Positions 19,841-28,180 of a DNA stretch of 64,000 bases are shown here, piece after piece. Every line of letters begins with the position of its first letter. Position 1 is the stretch's first letter. Under the pieces are notes generated by a model, which was not told where the DNA came from, did not search any database, and worked only from the letters and a program-made list of their open reading frames with translations. Both the position numbers and the translations under genes were made by a program. This DNA comes from Melioribacteraceae bacterium (lineage in GTDB: Bacteria; Bacteroidota; Ignavibacteria; Ignavibacteriales; Melioribacteraceae): NCBI GenBank assembly GCA_027030245.1, contig JALVFE010000016.1:1-64000 (forward strand). The letters run 5' to 3'.

Positions 19841-20140
19841 TTAATTCTCTACAATTTCTTTTAATTTTTCTTTAACCGAGATATCCAATTTATCTACTAT
19901 TGCCATTATTACGGCATCAACGGGTTTGTTTTTTGTAAGGGTTGTTTGTCGCGCTGAACTTCCTTGTGCGTATAACACAACTTCTCCAACACCCGCGCCA
20001 ACGGAATCTACCGCGACAACAAAATTTTCTTTTGGAGTATAGTCCAAATTCAATTGCCGCACAATTAAAAATTTTGCTCCGACAAGTTTTTCATCTTTTC
20101 TCGTGGACCAAACCGTTCCTATTACTTTACCGAGATGCAT
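19841..20140 (-). CDS. EutN/CcmL-type microcompartment vertex protein (first of tandem pair)
   Basis: A 99-aa paralogue of the next gene. It has the same fold signatures: MHLGKVIGTVWSTRKDEKLVG, AVDSVGAGVGEVVLYAQGSS and PVDAVIMAIVDKLD. The C-terminus extends by about ten residues (SVKEKLKEIVEN). It abuts the PIN-domain gene upstream and the second vertex gene downstream without intergenic bases, so the three are translationally linked. Whether these two form mixed pentamers, or serve another role, cannot be told from sequence. Confidence 0.88.
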   Translation of the reverse strand: MHLGKVIGTVWSTRKDEKLVGAKFLIVRQLNLDYTPKENFVVAVDSVGAGVGEVVLYAQGSSARQTTLTKNKPVDAVIMAIVDKLDISVKEKLKEIVEN

Positions 20141-20530
20141 TTATTCCCTCAAATCTCTTGTTGTAATAATTTTTAATCCGGTTTTCTTATATTTCCGAAT
20201 ATCATCGGTTAATATAACTAATTTATTAATTTTTGCCACAACGCAAAATAAAGAATCTCGAATTGAGACAACTTTGTTTGAAAATTCATTTACATACAAA
20301 CTGTATCTTTGATGCAAACCCAAAATTTTTACGGCGCTTAGCAAAGATATTACGATTTCCCTTTCTTCCTCCGTATTTGCCGCATCGATTAATTCGGCCG
20401 CGTTCAATACTGTTGTAAAACACAGAGCGGTACTCATCGCCAATTCCAATCCCGATAGTCCTCTGCCTCTATGTTTTAAATGTTTAACAAATATATCGGT
20501 TTCTACCAAATACTCTTTAAATTTCAACAA
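20141..20530 (-). CDS. PIN-domain ribonuclease-like protein (VapC type)
   Basis: A 129-aa PIN-like protein. The acidic residues expected at the metal site are visible: Asp12 in VETDIFVKHL, Glu46 in NAAELIDAA, Asp92 in RDSLFCVVAK and Asp109/110 in ILTDDIRKY. The start is a TTG (two in a row) preceded by AGGAACGG; an in-frame stop lies just upstream, so no ATG start is possible. The start overlaps the end of a 49-aa basic ORF, the arrangement of an antitoxin-toxin pair. It sits between deoB and the vertex genes, all in one direction. Confidence 0.8.
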   Translation of the reverse strand: MLKFKEYLVETDIFVKHLKHRGRGLSGLELAMSTALCFTTVLNAAELIDAANTEEEREIVISLLSAVKILGLHQRYSLYVNEFSNKVVSIRDSLFCVVAKINKLVILTDDIRKYKKTGLKIITTRDLRE

Positions 20531-20673
20531 AAACCGTTCCTAATTTTAATTTTCTTGAATTTGCCTTTGGTCAAAAGGAACTTTTCAGCCACTTCTTCCG
20601 GGATTGATTGAATTTTAATTATCTTTTTTAAAAGTTTTTTATCTATTTCGGGTTTTTTCTTTTTGCTATTCAT
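20524..20673 (-). CDS. Small basic ORF, candidate antitoxin partner of the PIN protein
   Basis: A 49-aa ORF starting with ATG at 20673 that overlaps the deoB stop codon and ends overlapping the PIN start. About a third of its residues are Lys, and it has the central segment IQSIPEEVAEKFLLTKGKFK, reminiscent of the short antitoxins whose last part reads as a degradation-prone tail. No ribbon-helix-helix or AbrB motif can be asserted. The overlapping starts and stops on both sides argue that it is translated. Confidence 0.6.
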   Translation of the reverse strand: MNSKKKKPEIDKKLLKKIIKIQSIPEEVAEKFLLTKGKFKKIKIRNGFC

Positions 20674-21829
20674 TCAGAAAACTCTTGCCGTTCAAATCGT
20701 TTTTAATATTAAAAAACTCCGCAACGGTTTTCGCAACATCCGAAAATGTTTCGCGAATTCCCAAATTCTTCCCGGTTTTATTCTTTCTGTAAAAAAGCAA
20801 CGGGACATATTCCCGGCTATGATCCGTACTCGGGGTTGTCGGATCGTTACCATGATCCGCCGTAATAATCAGTGCATCAGAATCGTCCAATAAATTTAGA
20901 ATAGACGGAACGGCATTATCAAACTCCATTAATGCTTTGTGAAATCCTTCCGGATCGTTTCTATGTCCGAAATAAACATCGAAATCTACCAGATTAGCGA
21001 ATATAAAGCTTTCTTTTTCTTTCCCGGTATATTCCAAAATTTTATCAATTCCTTCCGAATTCGATTTGGTTTTAACACTTTCCTCAATCCCGCGATAGTT
21101 GAATAAATCGTTTACCTTTCCGATACCGACGGTATGAATATTATTTTCGGTACAATAATCCAAAATTGTTTTGCCCACCGGGTCAACCGAAAAATCTTTC
21201 CGGTTTGTAGTCCGCGTATAATTACCGCTTGTTCCAACGAAAGGTCTGGCAATTATTCTTCCCACCGCATGTTTGCCAATCATAACTTTTTCGCGTGTAA
21301 TTTTACAAATTTCATACAGACGTTCAAGCGGTATTACTTCCTCGTGTGCGGCAATTTGAAAAACAGAATCGGCGGAAGTGTAAACAATCGGGTAACCGGT
21401 GCGTACATGTTCGTCGCCAAGTTCTTTAATTATTTCCGTTCCGGATGCGGGTTTGTTGCCCAAAACGCCTTTCACACCGGTTTCTTCAATAAATTTACGG
21501 ATAATTTCTTCCGGGAAACCTTCAGGATAAACTGGGAATTTAAAATCCACCTTTATTCCGCCAAGTTCCCAATGACCGGAAGTGGAATCTTTTCCAATTG
21601 AAACTTCCTTCATCTTTCCGAATGAAGCCAAAGGCGTCTCCACGGGTGCCACACCCTTAAGTGCTTCTATATTTCCCAAACCGAGTTTTTCCAAATTCGG
21701 CAGGTTTAATCCTCCTACTTTTTCGGAAATATTCTTAAGCGTATTGCTTCCCACGTCGTTGTATTCTGCGGCATCCGGCAATTCGCCGATACCGACACCG
21801 TCAAGTACTATTAAAAGAAAATTATTCAT
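20666..21829 (-). CDS. deoB: Phosphopentomutase
   Basis: Interconverts ribose or deoxyribose 1-phosphate and 5-phosphate in nucleoside salvage. The 387-aa protein belongs to the alkaline-phosphatase superfamily: LIVLDGVGIGELPDA at the N-terminus binds metal, GKDSTSGHWE holds the phosphorylated Thr region, and ITADHGNDPTTPSTDHSREY near the C-terminus supplies further metal ligands. Its start codon overlaps the stop of the upstream GAF/GGDEF gene (TGATG), and its stop overlaps the start of the 49-aa ORF. Confidence 0.95.
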   Translation of the reverse strand: MNNFLLIVLDGVGIGELPDAAEYNDVGSNTLKNISEKVGGLNLPNLEKLGLGNIEALKGVAPVETPLASFGKMKEVSIGKDSTSGHWELGGIKVDFKFPVYPEGFPEEIIRKFIEETGVKGVLGNKPASGTEIIKELGDEHVRTGYPIVYTSADSVFQIAAHEEVIPLERLYEICKITREKVMIGKHAVGRIIARPFVGTSGNYTRTTNRKDFSVDPVGKTILDYCTENNIHTVGIGKVNDLFNYRGIEESVKTKSNSEGIDKILEYTGKEKESFIFANLVDFDVYFGHRNDPEGFHKALMEFDNAVPSILNLLDDSDALIITADHGNDPTTPSTDHSREYVPLLFYRKNKTGKNLGIRETFSDVAKTVAEFFNIKNDLNGKSFLNE

Positions 21830-23706
21830 CAGTTTATACTCTTTACGGAATTTCCGCCTTTTTCCAATGCTTTGTTCAGAGCCAATTCGGCGTTATGCAA
21901 CACTTCGGAAACATCGGATTTACCTTGCGCCGAAGCAACACCGATGGAAACGGTAAATGTTGTTTGTTTGGATAACACTGCTATAGGTTTCCGGGCAATT
22001 TTTATTCTCAATTTTTCCGCCCACAGAAAAACATCTTTCGTAGTTTTATTGAAGAAATAAACGCCGAATATCCTTGCGCTTAATCTTCCGAACAACTCGA
22101 GTTTGGTAATTTCACTTTTTATCATTTCTTTAATTTCCATCAAAACCTTAGGGAACGGATCTTCTTCGAACAAGGTCCCCTCTTCCAAAAAATCATCTAT
22201 CTGAATCAACGCAATTGCACTCGGCACATTTACATCGTTGGCTTTTATCATATCGTTTTCCATTCTTTCAATAAACGTATCGTAATTTAGCGCTCTTGTT
22301 TCAACATCAACGGATAATAATTTTTTAAGAATGGAATTGGTAGAAAACGAATAAACCATAAATGAAAACAATTTGGAAACGGTTTTCATAAACTGGATAT
22401 CGGAATTAGAATAAATGCTTTTCTTTAAACTTTCAAAACACAGAACACCGTAATTTTGATTATCATAAATCAAAGGAACGGCAAGGAACGAACCGTCGAA
22501 ATGAATATCTTCATTCTCGGTAAATCTTATATATTTTTTATCGCCGGTGTCTTCAATATTTACCGCCGATCCGCTTATGATTGCTTTCCCGACAAGTGTT
22601 TTTTCCAGTTGTACTTCCAGATTTTCGCCAACATATTTAAGCGGTTTTTTATTTTTAGATTTTAATATTTTAAACTTTTGTTCCACGGGATCGAAAAATA
22701 CAAAAGTAAATACATCCCACGGGATTAAATCTTCCACGGCATTAACTATTATTTCGTATAAATCATTTTCGTTATCAAACTTTTTGCTGCTTTCAATGAC
22801 TTTTAACAAAGCGTTTAATCGTTCTTGGGATTTCGAATCGGTAAATCTCTCTTCGAACAAAGAAATAATAATGGCAATTACCCTTACAAAACGGCCCAAA
22901 TGATAAATCGTTTCGATTCCGAAATTGTCTTTAGCTTTGGAATCCAAAGCCAACACACCCGTAAGGGTTTTGTTATAAAATAACGGCACCCCCACAAAAC
23001 TTTTAATTCCTTGCGATCCGTCGTAATATCTGATAACGTCCGATTCGGCAGAAGCAAGAATATCCGTTAATAATTCGGGTTCTTCTTTCTGAACAATTTT
23101 ACTTAAAATATCATTTTCTATTTCCAAATCTTCTTCCTTGAAAGACGTGGAATCGGTAACGAATTTTTCCAGAGTGAGTTTATGTTTCCTTTTATTGTAC
23201 CAATAAAAAACAACGGAATATGCCAAAAACGTTTCTTTAATTACGCTCAATAATTTTTCGAGAACAAAAACGAATTGTTCATCGTGGTTAACTCCCTCGG
23301 GAACTTTCTCAAACGCAATTTTCTCAAAAGATTCTTTTAGATTCTCGGGTTTAACAACCATCTTTTTCCCGGAACGGATAGGTTGAGTATAGGTTTCAAT
23401 TTTCATCGTTTCAACCGTGGGAGAGCCTGAAATAATTTGGAAGTCTTCACTGGCGTCGGTATCGTAAGTTAATTCTGTAGAATCTTCATCGTCATCTGAA
23501 GTAATAAATAAATCGTCATCATTTTCAAATATTTCCTTTATTCTGATAGAATCCCGCAAAAAAATAATAAAGCCGACGTAAATTACTAAAACTATTCCCG
23601 CGATAATCTTCAGAGCAAAATTATCCGAAAAAATAGGCACCAGCAAAAGCAGCGGAATAATTAAAAATATTAGTATTCTCTTCTTATCTCTTGTACTTAA
23701 TCCCAT
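21829..23706 (-). CDS. Membrane GAF-GAF protein with degenerate GGDEF domain
   Basis: A 625-aa protein with two membrane helices at the N-terminus (about 9-50), an acidic linker, two GAF-like sensor domains (about 140-280 and 300-440) and a C-terminal GGDEF-fold domain (about 470-620). The expected GG(D/E)EF site reads GRLSARIFGVYF, so the catalytic loop is lost while TFTVSIGVASAQG and the C-terminal helix AELALNKALEKGGNSV remain. It is therefore unlikely to make cyclic di-GMP and may bind a nucleotide or act as a scaffold. It is the first gene of the string leading to deoB and rpoD. Confidence 0.8.
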   Translation of the reverse strand: MGLSTRDKKRILIFLIIPLLLLVPIFSDNFALKIIAGIVLVIYVGFIIFLRDSIRIKEIFENDDDLFITSDDDEDSTELTYDTDASEDFQIISGSPTVETMKIETYTQPIRSGKKMVVKPENLKESFEKIAFEKVPEGVNHDEQFVFVLEKLLSVIKETFLAYSVVFYWYNKRKHKLTLEKFVTDSTSFKEEDLEIENDILSKIVQKEEPELLTDILASAESDVIRYYDGSQGIKSFVGVPLFYNKTLTGVLALDSKAKDNFGIETIYHLGRFVRVIAIIISLFEERFTDSKSQERLNALLKVIESSKKFDNENDLYEIIVNAVEDLIPWDVFTFVFFDPVEQKFKILKSKNKKPLKYVGENLEVQLEKTLVGKAIISGSAVNIEDTGDKKYIRFTENEDIHFDGSFLAVPLIYDNQNYGVLCFESLKKSIYSNSDIQFMKTVSKLFSFMVYSFSTNSILKKLLSVDVETRALNYDTFIERMENDMIKANDVNVPSAIALIQIDDFLEEGTLFEEDPFPKVLMEIKEMIKSEITKLELFGRLSARIFGVYFFNKTTKDVFLWAEKLRIKIARKPIAVLSKQTTFTVSIGVASAQGKSDVSEVLHNAELALNKALEKGGNSVKSIN

Positions 23707-23835
23707 TGAGTCCGCTAATTTGTAATTTTTTAATCAATTTTCTTTGAACTTAATACAAATTTATAAAAATATTTTGTTTGATGAGCATCTTATTTGCAAA
23801 ATTCACCTAAACGACGGATTACAAAACATATCGGG

Positions 23836-24426
23836 TTACAATTTCACCGGCAGTATATCCGAGAGAAACTTTTTCAATTCCTTTTTACCGGTTTTGGTAA
23901 CCGACGAATACAAAAAGGCGTTTGTACCGAATTCAAGTTCCGGGAATTCCGAATTTATATTAATTTTTAATTTTGCCAATTCCGATTGTTTAAGTTTATC
24001 TATTTTTGTAAAGACGGCAACATAATTTAAATTTAACTTTTGAATATACTGTTTTAGTAATAAATCGAGTTTTGTCGGTTGGTGTCTGCTATCGATTAAA
24101 TGGAATACTACTTTTATATTTTTACCGGTTTCAAAATATTTTTCAATTAACCTTGACCAAAGCTCTTGTTCTTTTTTTGACACTTTCGAAAAACCATAGC
24201 CCGGTAAATCGACAAGGTAAAATTTGTCTTCAACCAAATAATAATTTAATGCTTTTGTTTTTCCCGGAGTGGAGCTGGTTTTTGCGAGACCTTTTCTATT
24301 AAGAAAAGAATTGATAAACGAAGATTTGCCGACGTTTGCCCTTCCGCAGAGAACAACTTCGGGCAATTTGCCTTTAGGTAAATTTTTAATATCCCGGATT
24401 GATTTATAAAATGAAATTTTAGGCAT
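23836..24426 (-). CDS. engB: Ribosome biogenesis GTP-binding protein EngB/YsxC
   Basis: An essential small GTPase needed for late assembly of the 50S subunit. The 196-aa protein shows G1 GRANVGKSS (28-36), G2-region Thr in KTSSTPGKT, G3 DLPGYGFS, G4 TKID and G5 SSVT. It follows rplQ at the end of the ribosomal cluster, about 115 bases away. The start codon has no Shine-Dalgarno sequence: a U7 run and a long stem directly precede it, suggesting that translation or read-through into this gene is controlled by the leader structure. Confidence 0.93.
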   Translation of the reverse strand: MPKISFYKSIRDIKNLPKGKLPEVVLCGRANVGKSSFINSFLNRKGLAKTSSTPGKTKALNYYLVEDKFYLVDLPGYGFSKVSKKEQELWSRLIEKYFETGKNIKVVFHLIDSRHQPTKLDLLLKQYIQKLNLNYVAVFTKIDKLKQSELAKLKININSEFPELEFGTNAFLYSSVTKTGKKELKKFLSDILPVKL

Positions 24427-24529
24427 AAAAAAAGAGATTATCCGAATTTTATCTTGAATAATTTGAGTTGTAATTATAGCAAAATTTTACTTAACTTTAA
24501 CTCAAAAAAGCCTTTTCGAATAATCTCTT
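24427..24529 (-). promoter_or_regulatory. Nested hairpin with U-run abutting the engB start (terminator/attenuator)
   Basis: Between rplQ and engB, a 15-bp stem with one mismatch (24432-24446 with 24515-24529) encloses an 8-bp stem (24462-24469 with 24499-24506). On the transcribed strand the outer stem is followed immediately by U7 (24427-24433, overlapping the stem end) and then by the engB ATG. It can act as terminator of the ribosomal cluster, and would then cut engB off exactly at its start. A TATAAT hexamer lies within the loop on the same strand, so engB may also have its own promoter. Confidence 0.6.
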
Positions 24530-24540
24530 ACGGGAAAAGT

Positions 24541-25335
24541 TTATTTTTCTTCTTTTCCGGAATCGTCTTTTTTAACTCTACCGCCGTCCAGTTCATCTTG
24601 CAATTTTTTCAATTCATCCCATTTCCCTTCTGCGGCAAGCTTAGCTTGTTCGGGCCAGGTTGTCGGATCGTGGGATTTGTATCTACTGCCGGCTTCCGCC
24701 AATATTTCTTTAAGATTAGCGACGCTTGCGTTTGCTAAATCGGAATAAGTTTTAATGTTTTTAGAATTCATAATCTCTGCGATCTTGGGTCCTATCCCCT
24801 CGATCTTTGTTAAATCATCGGCTTCGCTTTTCTCTTCAGCTTTCGTCTCTTCCGGTTTTTCTTCCACAACTTTATCTTCCGGAGCTGTTTCTTTTACTTG
24901 TTCCGATTTGCCGGAAGCTTTATCTTCTGTTTTGTCTGCTTTCTTCTTTGACTTTTTCGGTTTCGTAACGGTTACGTCGTTATAATCCACCAACTCGATT
25001 AAAGCCATTTCGGCCGCATCGCCAACTCTGTTACCCAAACGCACAATTCTTGTATAACCGCCCGGTCGGTCGCCGATTTTAGGAATTACCTCGTTAAACA
25101 ATTCTTGCACAACTGCTTTGTCGTGAATTTCTCTGGCAATTAAACGTCTGGAATGAACCGTATCTTTTTTAGCTTTTGTAATTAACGGTTCTACGAACAT
25201 TCTGAGAGCTTTTGCTTTAGCTACAGTTGTTTTAATTCTTTTATGCTTAATCAAAGCCGTAGAAAGAGCTCTTAAAGTAGCTCTTCTATGTGCAGCTGTT
25301 CTTCCTAATTTTTTACCTTTAACTCTGTGTCTCAT
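24541..25335 (-). CDS. rplQ: Ribosomal protein L17 with C-terminal helix-hairpin-helix extension
   Basis: The first 118 residues are normal L17 ([19 protein letters not shown], then [20 protein letters not shown]), a 50S exit-tunnel-side protein. A Lys/Glu-rich linker follows (about 120-172), then a helix-hairpin-helix-like domain (173-250) beginning [20 protein letters not shown] and containing [20 protein letters not shown]. Total 264 aa against about 120-130 in most bacteria. The same kind of tail is known on other Bacteroidota proteins. It may contact rRNA or DNA; this is inference. Last r-protein gene of the alpha cluster, 18 bases after rpoA. Confidence 0.93.
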   Translation of the reverse strand: MRHRVKGKKLGRTAAHRRATLRALSTALIKHKRIKTTVAKAKALRMFVEPLITKAKKDTVHSRRLIAREIHDKAVVQELFNEVIPKIGDRPGGYTRIVRLGNRVGDAAEMALIELVDYNDVTVTKPKKSKKKADKTEDKASGKSEQVKETAPEDKVVEEKPEETKAEEKSEADDLTKIEGIGPKIAEIMNSKNIKTYSDLANASVANLKEILAEAGSRYKSHDPTTWPEQAKLAAEGKWDELKKLQDELDGGRVKKDDSGKEEK

Positions 25336-25353
25336 TACGATTACCCTTAATAT

Positions 25354-26355
25354 CTAGTTTTGAGAGGATTCGGAGTCGTCTTTCAGATATTTATCAACAT
25401 CCATTCCGAATTCCAGGTTATAATTTTCTACCAACTCAACTAACTCGGATAGAGATTTTCTTCCGAAATTTCTGAATTTAAGCAATTCACTTTCGTCTCT
25501 TCTTACCAAATCGCCAAGCGTTTTAATATTGGCTGCTTTCAGGCAATTATGTGAACGAACGCTTAGTTCAAGATCGTCGACATTTGTTTTAAGAATTTTC
25601 TTAATTCTTTCAAATTCGGCGTCTTTTTCGCTTTCTACTTTTTCTTCTTCTTGTTCAACTTCAAAGTTAACAAACATGTTAACATGATCTCTTAGAATAA
25701 TTCCCGCATTGGAAAGAGCTTCTTCGGGAGTTAGAGAACCGTCGGTAGTTACTTCGAGAGTTAATTTTTCGAATTCGTTGCTCTCTCCGATTCTAACATT
25801 TTCCACATCGTAACGAACGTTACGAATAGGCGTAAATATTGAATCAATAGGAATTATACCAATTGTTTGATCGACTATATTTTGTTGATCGGCGGGAACG
25901 TATCCTTTTCCCATACCGAATCGTAATTCCATATTTAATTTTGCACCTTCGTTTAAGGTAGCAATGTGTTCATCCGGGTTTAAAATCTCAATATCCGGTG
26001 AAGCTTCTTGGAGATCCTTTGCGGTAAATTCGTAAGGACCGTTCAAAGAAATTTCTAGTTTGTAAGCTTTTTTATTAACTATCTTCATTCTTACTTTTTT
26101 CAAATTGAGAATCATTTCCAACACATCTTCAACAACACCCGGAATAGTAGTAAATTCGTGTAAAATTCCATCAATTTTGATAGCCGTAATCGCAGCGCCG
26201 GGAAGAGATGAAAGCAAAACTCTGCGGAAGGCGTTTCCTAAAGTAACGCCAAACCCTCTTTCCAACGGTTGTACTGTAAATTTGCCGTAAACATCCGTAG
26301 ATACTTTATCATCAAGAATTACACTATCAGGCATTTTAATAAAAGGAAAACTCAT
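25354..26355 (-). CDS. rpoA: RNA polymerase alpha subunit
   Basis: The 333-aa alpha subunit starts assembly of the polymerase core. The N-terminal dimerisation domain (about 1-235) contains LERGFGVTLGNAFRRVLLSS. The C-terminal domain (about 258-320) has the double helix-hairpin-helix VRSHNCLKAANIKTLGDLV and LLKFRNFGRKSLSEL that touches upstream DNA and activators. A charged linker (EEEKVESEKDAE) joins the two. It lies between rpsD and rplQ as in most bacteria. Confidence 0.97.
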   Translation of the reverse strand: MSFPFIKMPDSVILDDKVSTDVYGKFTVQPLERGFGVTLGNAFRRVLLSSLPGAAITAIKIDGILHEFTTIPGVVEDVLEMILNLKKVRMKIVNKKAYKLEISLNGPYEFTAKDLQEASPDIEILNPDEHIATLNEGAKLNMELRFGMGKGYVPADQQNIVDQTIGIIPIDSIFTPIRNVRYDVENVRIGESNEFEKLTLEVTTDGSLTPEEALSNAGIILRDHVNMFVNFEVEQEEEKVESEKDAEFERIKKILKTNVDDLELSVRSHNCLKAANIKTLGDLVRRDESELLKFRNFGRKSLSELVELVENYNLEFGMDVDKYLKDDSESSQN

Positions 26356-26380
26356 AAATTATCCCCATCTTTAATATTAA

Positions 26381-27007
26381 TTATTTAGAATACAACTCAA
26401 CAATCAACTGTTCATTGGCATTAAGAGGAACGTCTTCTCTTTGCGGAATTTGTAAGAAAGTCCCGCTTAAGTTAGCTTTATCCAGAGCCAACCAACCGTA
26501 CATATTATCTTTTGTTCTTCTTAAAGTATTGTGAATTATATCCAACTTTTTACTTTTTTCTTTAATTGAAATTACATCACCGGGTGAAAGAATATAAGAC
26601 GGTACATTTACAATTTTACCGTTAACCAATACATGCCGGTGAGTAACCAATTGCCTTGCCGCTTTTCGTGAAGGGGCAAATCCTAAACGGAACACAACAT
26701 TATCCAAGCGTCTTTCTAAAAGAGCGATAAGGTTTTCGCCCGTAACACCTTTTTGTCTGTTTGCTTTTGCGAAATAAATTCTAAATTGATTTTCCAGAAT
26801 TCCGTAAATTCTTTTTACTTTTTGTTTTTCGCGCAACTGAATTCCGTACTCGGAATATTTCATCCTCCTATTCAATCCGTGTTCGCCCGGAGGATAATTT
26901 CTTTTTTCCAAAGGGCATGCCGGCGAATGGCATTTCGACCCTTTCAAAAATAATTTTTGTCTTTCTCTTCTACAAAGTTTGCAACTTGCTCCGGTATATC
27001 TTGCCAT
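26381..27007 (-). CDS. rpsD: Ribosomal protein S4
   Basis: A primary 16S-binding protein, 208 aa. This is the zinc-type S4: Cys residues in ASCKLCRRE and [12 protein letters not shown] near the N-terminus form a four-Cys site. The S4 RNA-binding domain follows (about 98-160; [20 protein letters not shown]). In many bacteria S4 represses the alpha operon through its mRNA; no such leader could be assigned here. Start ATG at 27007. Confidence 0.97.
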   Translation of the reverse strand: MARYTGASCKLCRRERQKLFLKGSKCHSPACPLEKRNYPPGEHGLNRRMKYSEYGIQLREKQKVKRIYGILENQFRIYFAKANRQKGVTGENLIALLERRLDNVVFRLGFAPSRKAARQLVTHRHVLVNGKIVNVPSYILSPGDVISIKEKSKKLDIIHNTLRRTKDNMYGWLALDKANLSGTFLQIPQREDVPLNANEQLIVELYSK

Positions 27008-27024
27008 TTACTAAATTCCTTTAT

Positions 27025-27411
27025 TTATACTCTTCTACGTTTTGGTGGTCTGCACCCATTGTGCGGTATGGGCGTAATATCTTTAATTGACATAATTTGT
27101 AGTCCGGCGGTATTCAATGCTCTTATTGCGGCATCTCTACCAGCGCCGGGACCTTTAATTAATACATCAACCTTGCGCATACCAAGGTCGTAAGCTTCTT
27201 TTGCCGCTGCTTCGGCTGTAACTTGTGCCGCATAAGGCGTATTTTTTCTTGATCCTTTAAATCCGTTTTTGCCTGCGGACGACCAAGAAACGGTATTGCC
27301 GTAAACATCGGTTATCGTAACAATAATATTGTTAAACGAAGCTTTAATATGCGCAACACCTATCGAATCGACATGAACTTTCTTTTTAGTTTTTCTTGAA
27401 CTCTTAGCCAA
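27025..27411 (-). CDS. rpsK: Ribosomal protein S11
   Basis: 128-aa small-subunit platform protein near the E site. Signatures are [20 protein letters not shown] and the C-terminal [18 protein letters not shown]. The start is a TTG codon at 27411, preceded by GAGGAG; the first residues [11 protein letters not shown] are an acceptable N-terminus. It lies between rpsM and rpsD. Confidence 0.97.
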   Translation of the reverse strand: MAKSSRKTKKKVHVDSIGVAHIKASFNNIIVTITDVYGNTVSWSSAGKNGFKGSRKNTPYAAQVTAEAAAKEAYDLGMRKVDVLIKGPGAGRDAAIRALNTAGLQIMSIKDITPIPHNGCRPPKRRRV

Positions 27412-27434
27412 TTATTATACTCCTCTTTTAATAA

Positions 27435-27818
27435 CTATTTCTTGCCGGGTGCTTTTTTCTTGCCGGCAACCGTTCTCTTTTTACCTTTTCTTGTTCTTGC
27501 GTTAGTCTTAGTACGTTGACCTCTCACGGGAAGCCCTCTTCTATGACGCAACCCTCTGTACGAACCGATATCCATCAAACGTTTAATATTTTGATGAACT
27601 TCGCTTCTTAACGCACCTTCAACTTTGTAATCGGATGTAATTACCGATCTGATTTTAGCAATTTCCTCTTCATTCAGGTCCATTACTTTTTTCTCGGGAT
27701 CGACATTTGCCTTTTTCAAAATATCAAAAGCAGTTGTTCGTCCTATTCCGTAAATATAAGTTAGACCTATATAAGCTTTTTTATTCTTCGGTAAATCAAT
27801 TCCTGCGATACGAGCCAA
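27435..27818 (-). CDS. rpsM: Ribosomal protein S13
   Basis: 127-aa small-subunit head protein that bridges to the 50S and contacts the P-site tRNA. It shows [20 protein letters not shown] at the N-terminus and the basic tail [20 protein letters not shown]. The start is TTG at 27816-27818, preceded by a strong GGAGG at a good distance; no ATG is available. Gap to rpmJ is 17 bases. Confidence 0.97.
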   Translation of the reverse strand: MARIAGIDLPKNKKAYIGLTYIYGIGRTTAFDILKKANVDPEKKVMDLNEEEIAKIRSVITSDYKVEGALRSEVHQNIKRLMDIGSYRGLRHRRGLPVRGQRTKTNARTRKGKKRTVAGKKKAPGKK

Positions 27819-27835
27819 AAGAAAACCTCCTAAAT

Positions 27836-27949
27836 TTAACCTTGTCTTTGTTTATGTTTTGGGTTTTTGCAAATTACCATTACTCTGCCATGTCGCTTAA
27901 TAATTTTACAATGGTCGCATATTTTTTTAACTGAAGCTCTAACCTTCAT
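27836..27949 (-). CDS. rpmJ: Ribosomal protein L36
   Basis: A 37-aa protein found by reading between infA and rps[21 protein letters not shown] followed by [17 protein letters not shown]. The CDHC pair with the later Cys and His is the zinc-ribbon (C+) form of L36. Position between infA and rpsM is the conserved one in the spc/alpha junction. It is too short for usual ORF cut-offs. Confidence 0.95.
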   Translation of the reverse strand: MKVRASVKKICDHCKIIKRHGRVMVICKNPKHKQRQG

Positions 27950-27960
27950 TCTAAACCTCG

Positions 27961-28179
27961 TTATTTATATCTGTAAGTGATTCTGCCTTTGTTTAAGTCG
28001 TAAGGAGAAAGTTCCACCGCTACTTTATCCCCGACCAAAATTTTAATAAAATGCATTCTCATTTTGCCCGAAATATGCGCTAATATTTCGTGCCCATTAT
28101 CCAATTTCACTCTAAAATGAGCATTGGGTAATGTTTCGGTAACTACACCGTCTACTTTTATTGGTTCTTGTTTAGCCAA
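27961..28179 (-). CDS. infA: Translation initiation factor IF-1
   Basis: A 72-aa OB-fold factor that occupies the A site during initiation. The family core is clear: [20 protein letters not shown], then [20 protein letters not shown] and [12 protein letters not shown] at the end. The start is a TTG one base after the map stop codon, so the two are translationally coupled. Rare start codon use for IF-1 could keep its level low. Confidence 0.96.
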   Translation of the reverse strand: MAKQEPIKVDGVVTETLPNAHFRVKLDNGHEILAHISGKMRMHFIKILVGDKVAVELSPYDLNKGRITYRYK

Positions 28180-28180
28180 T

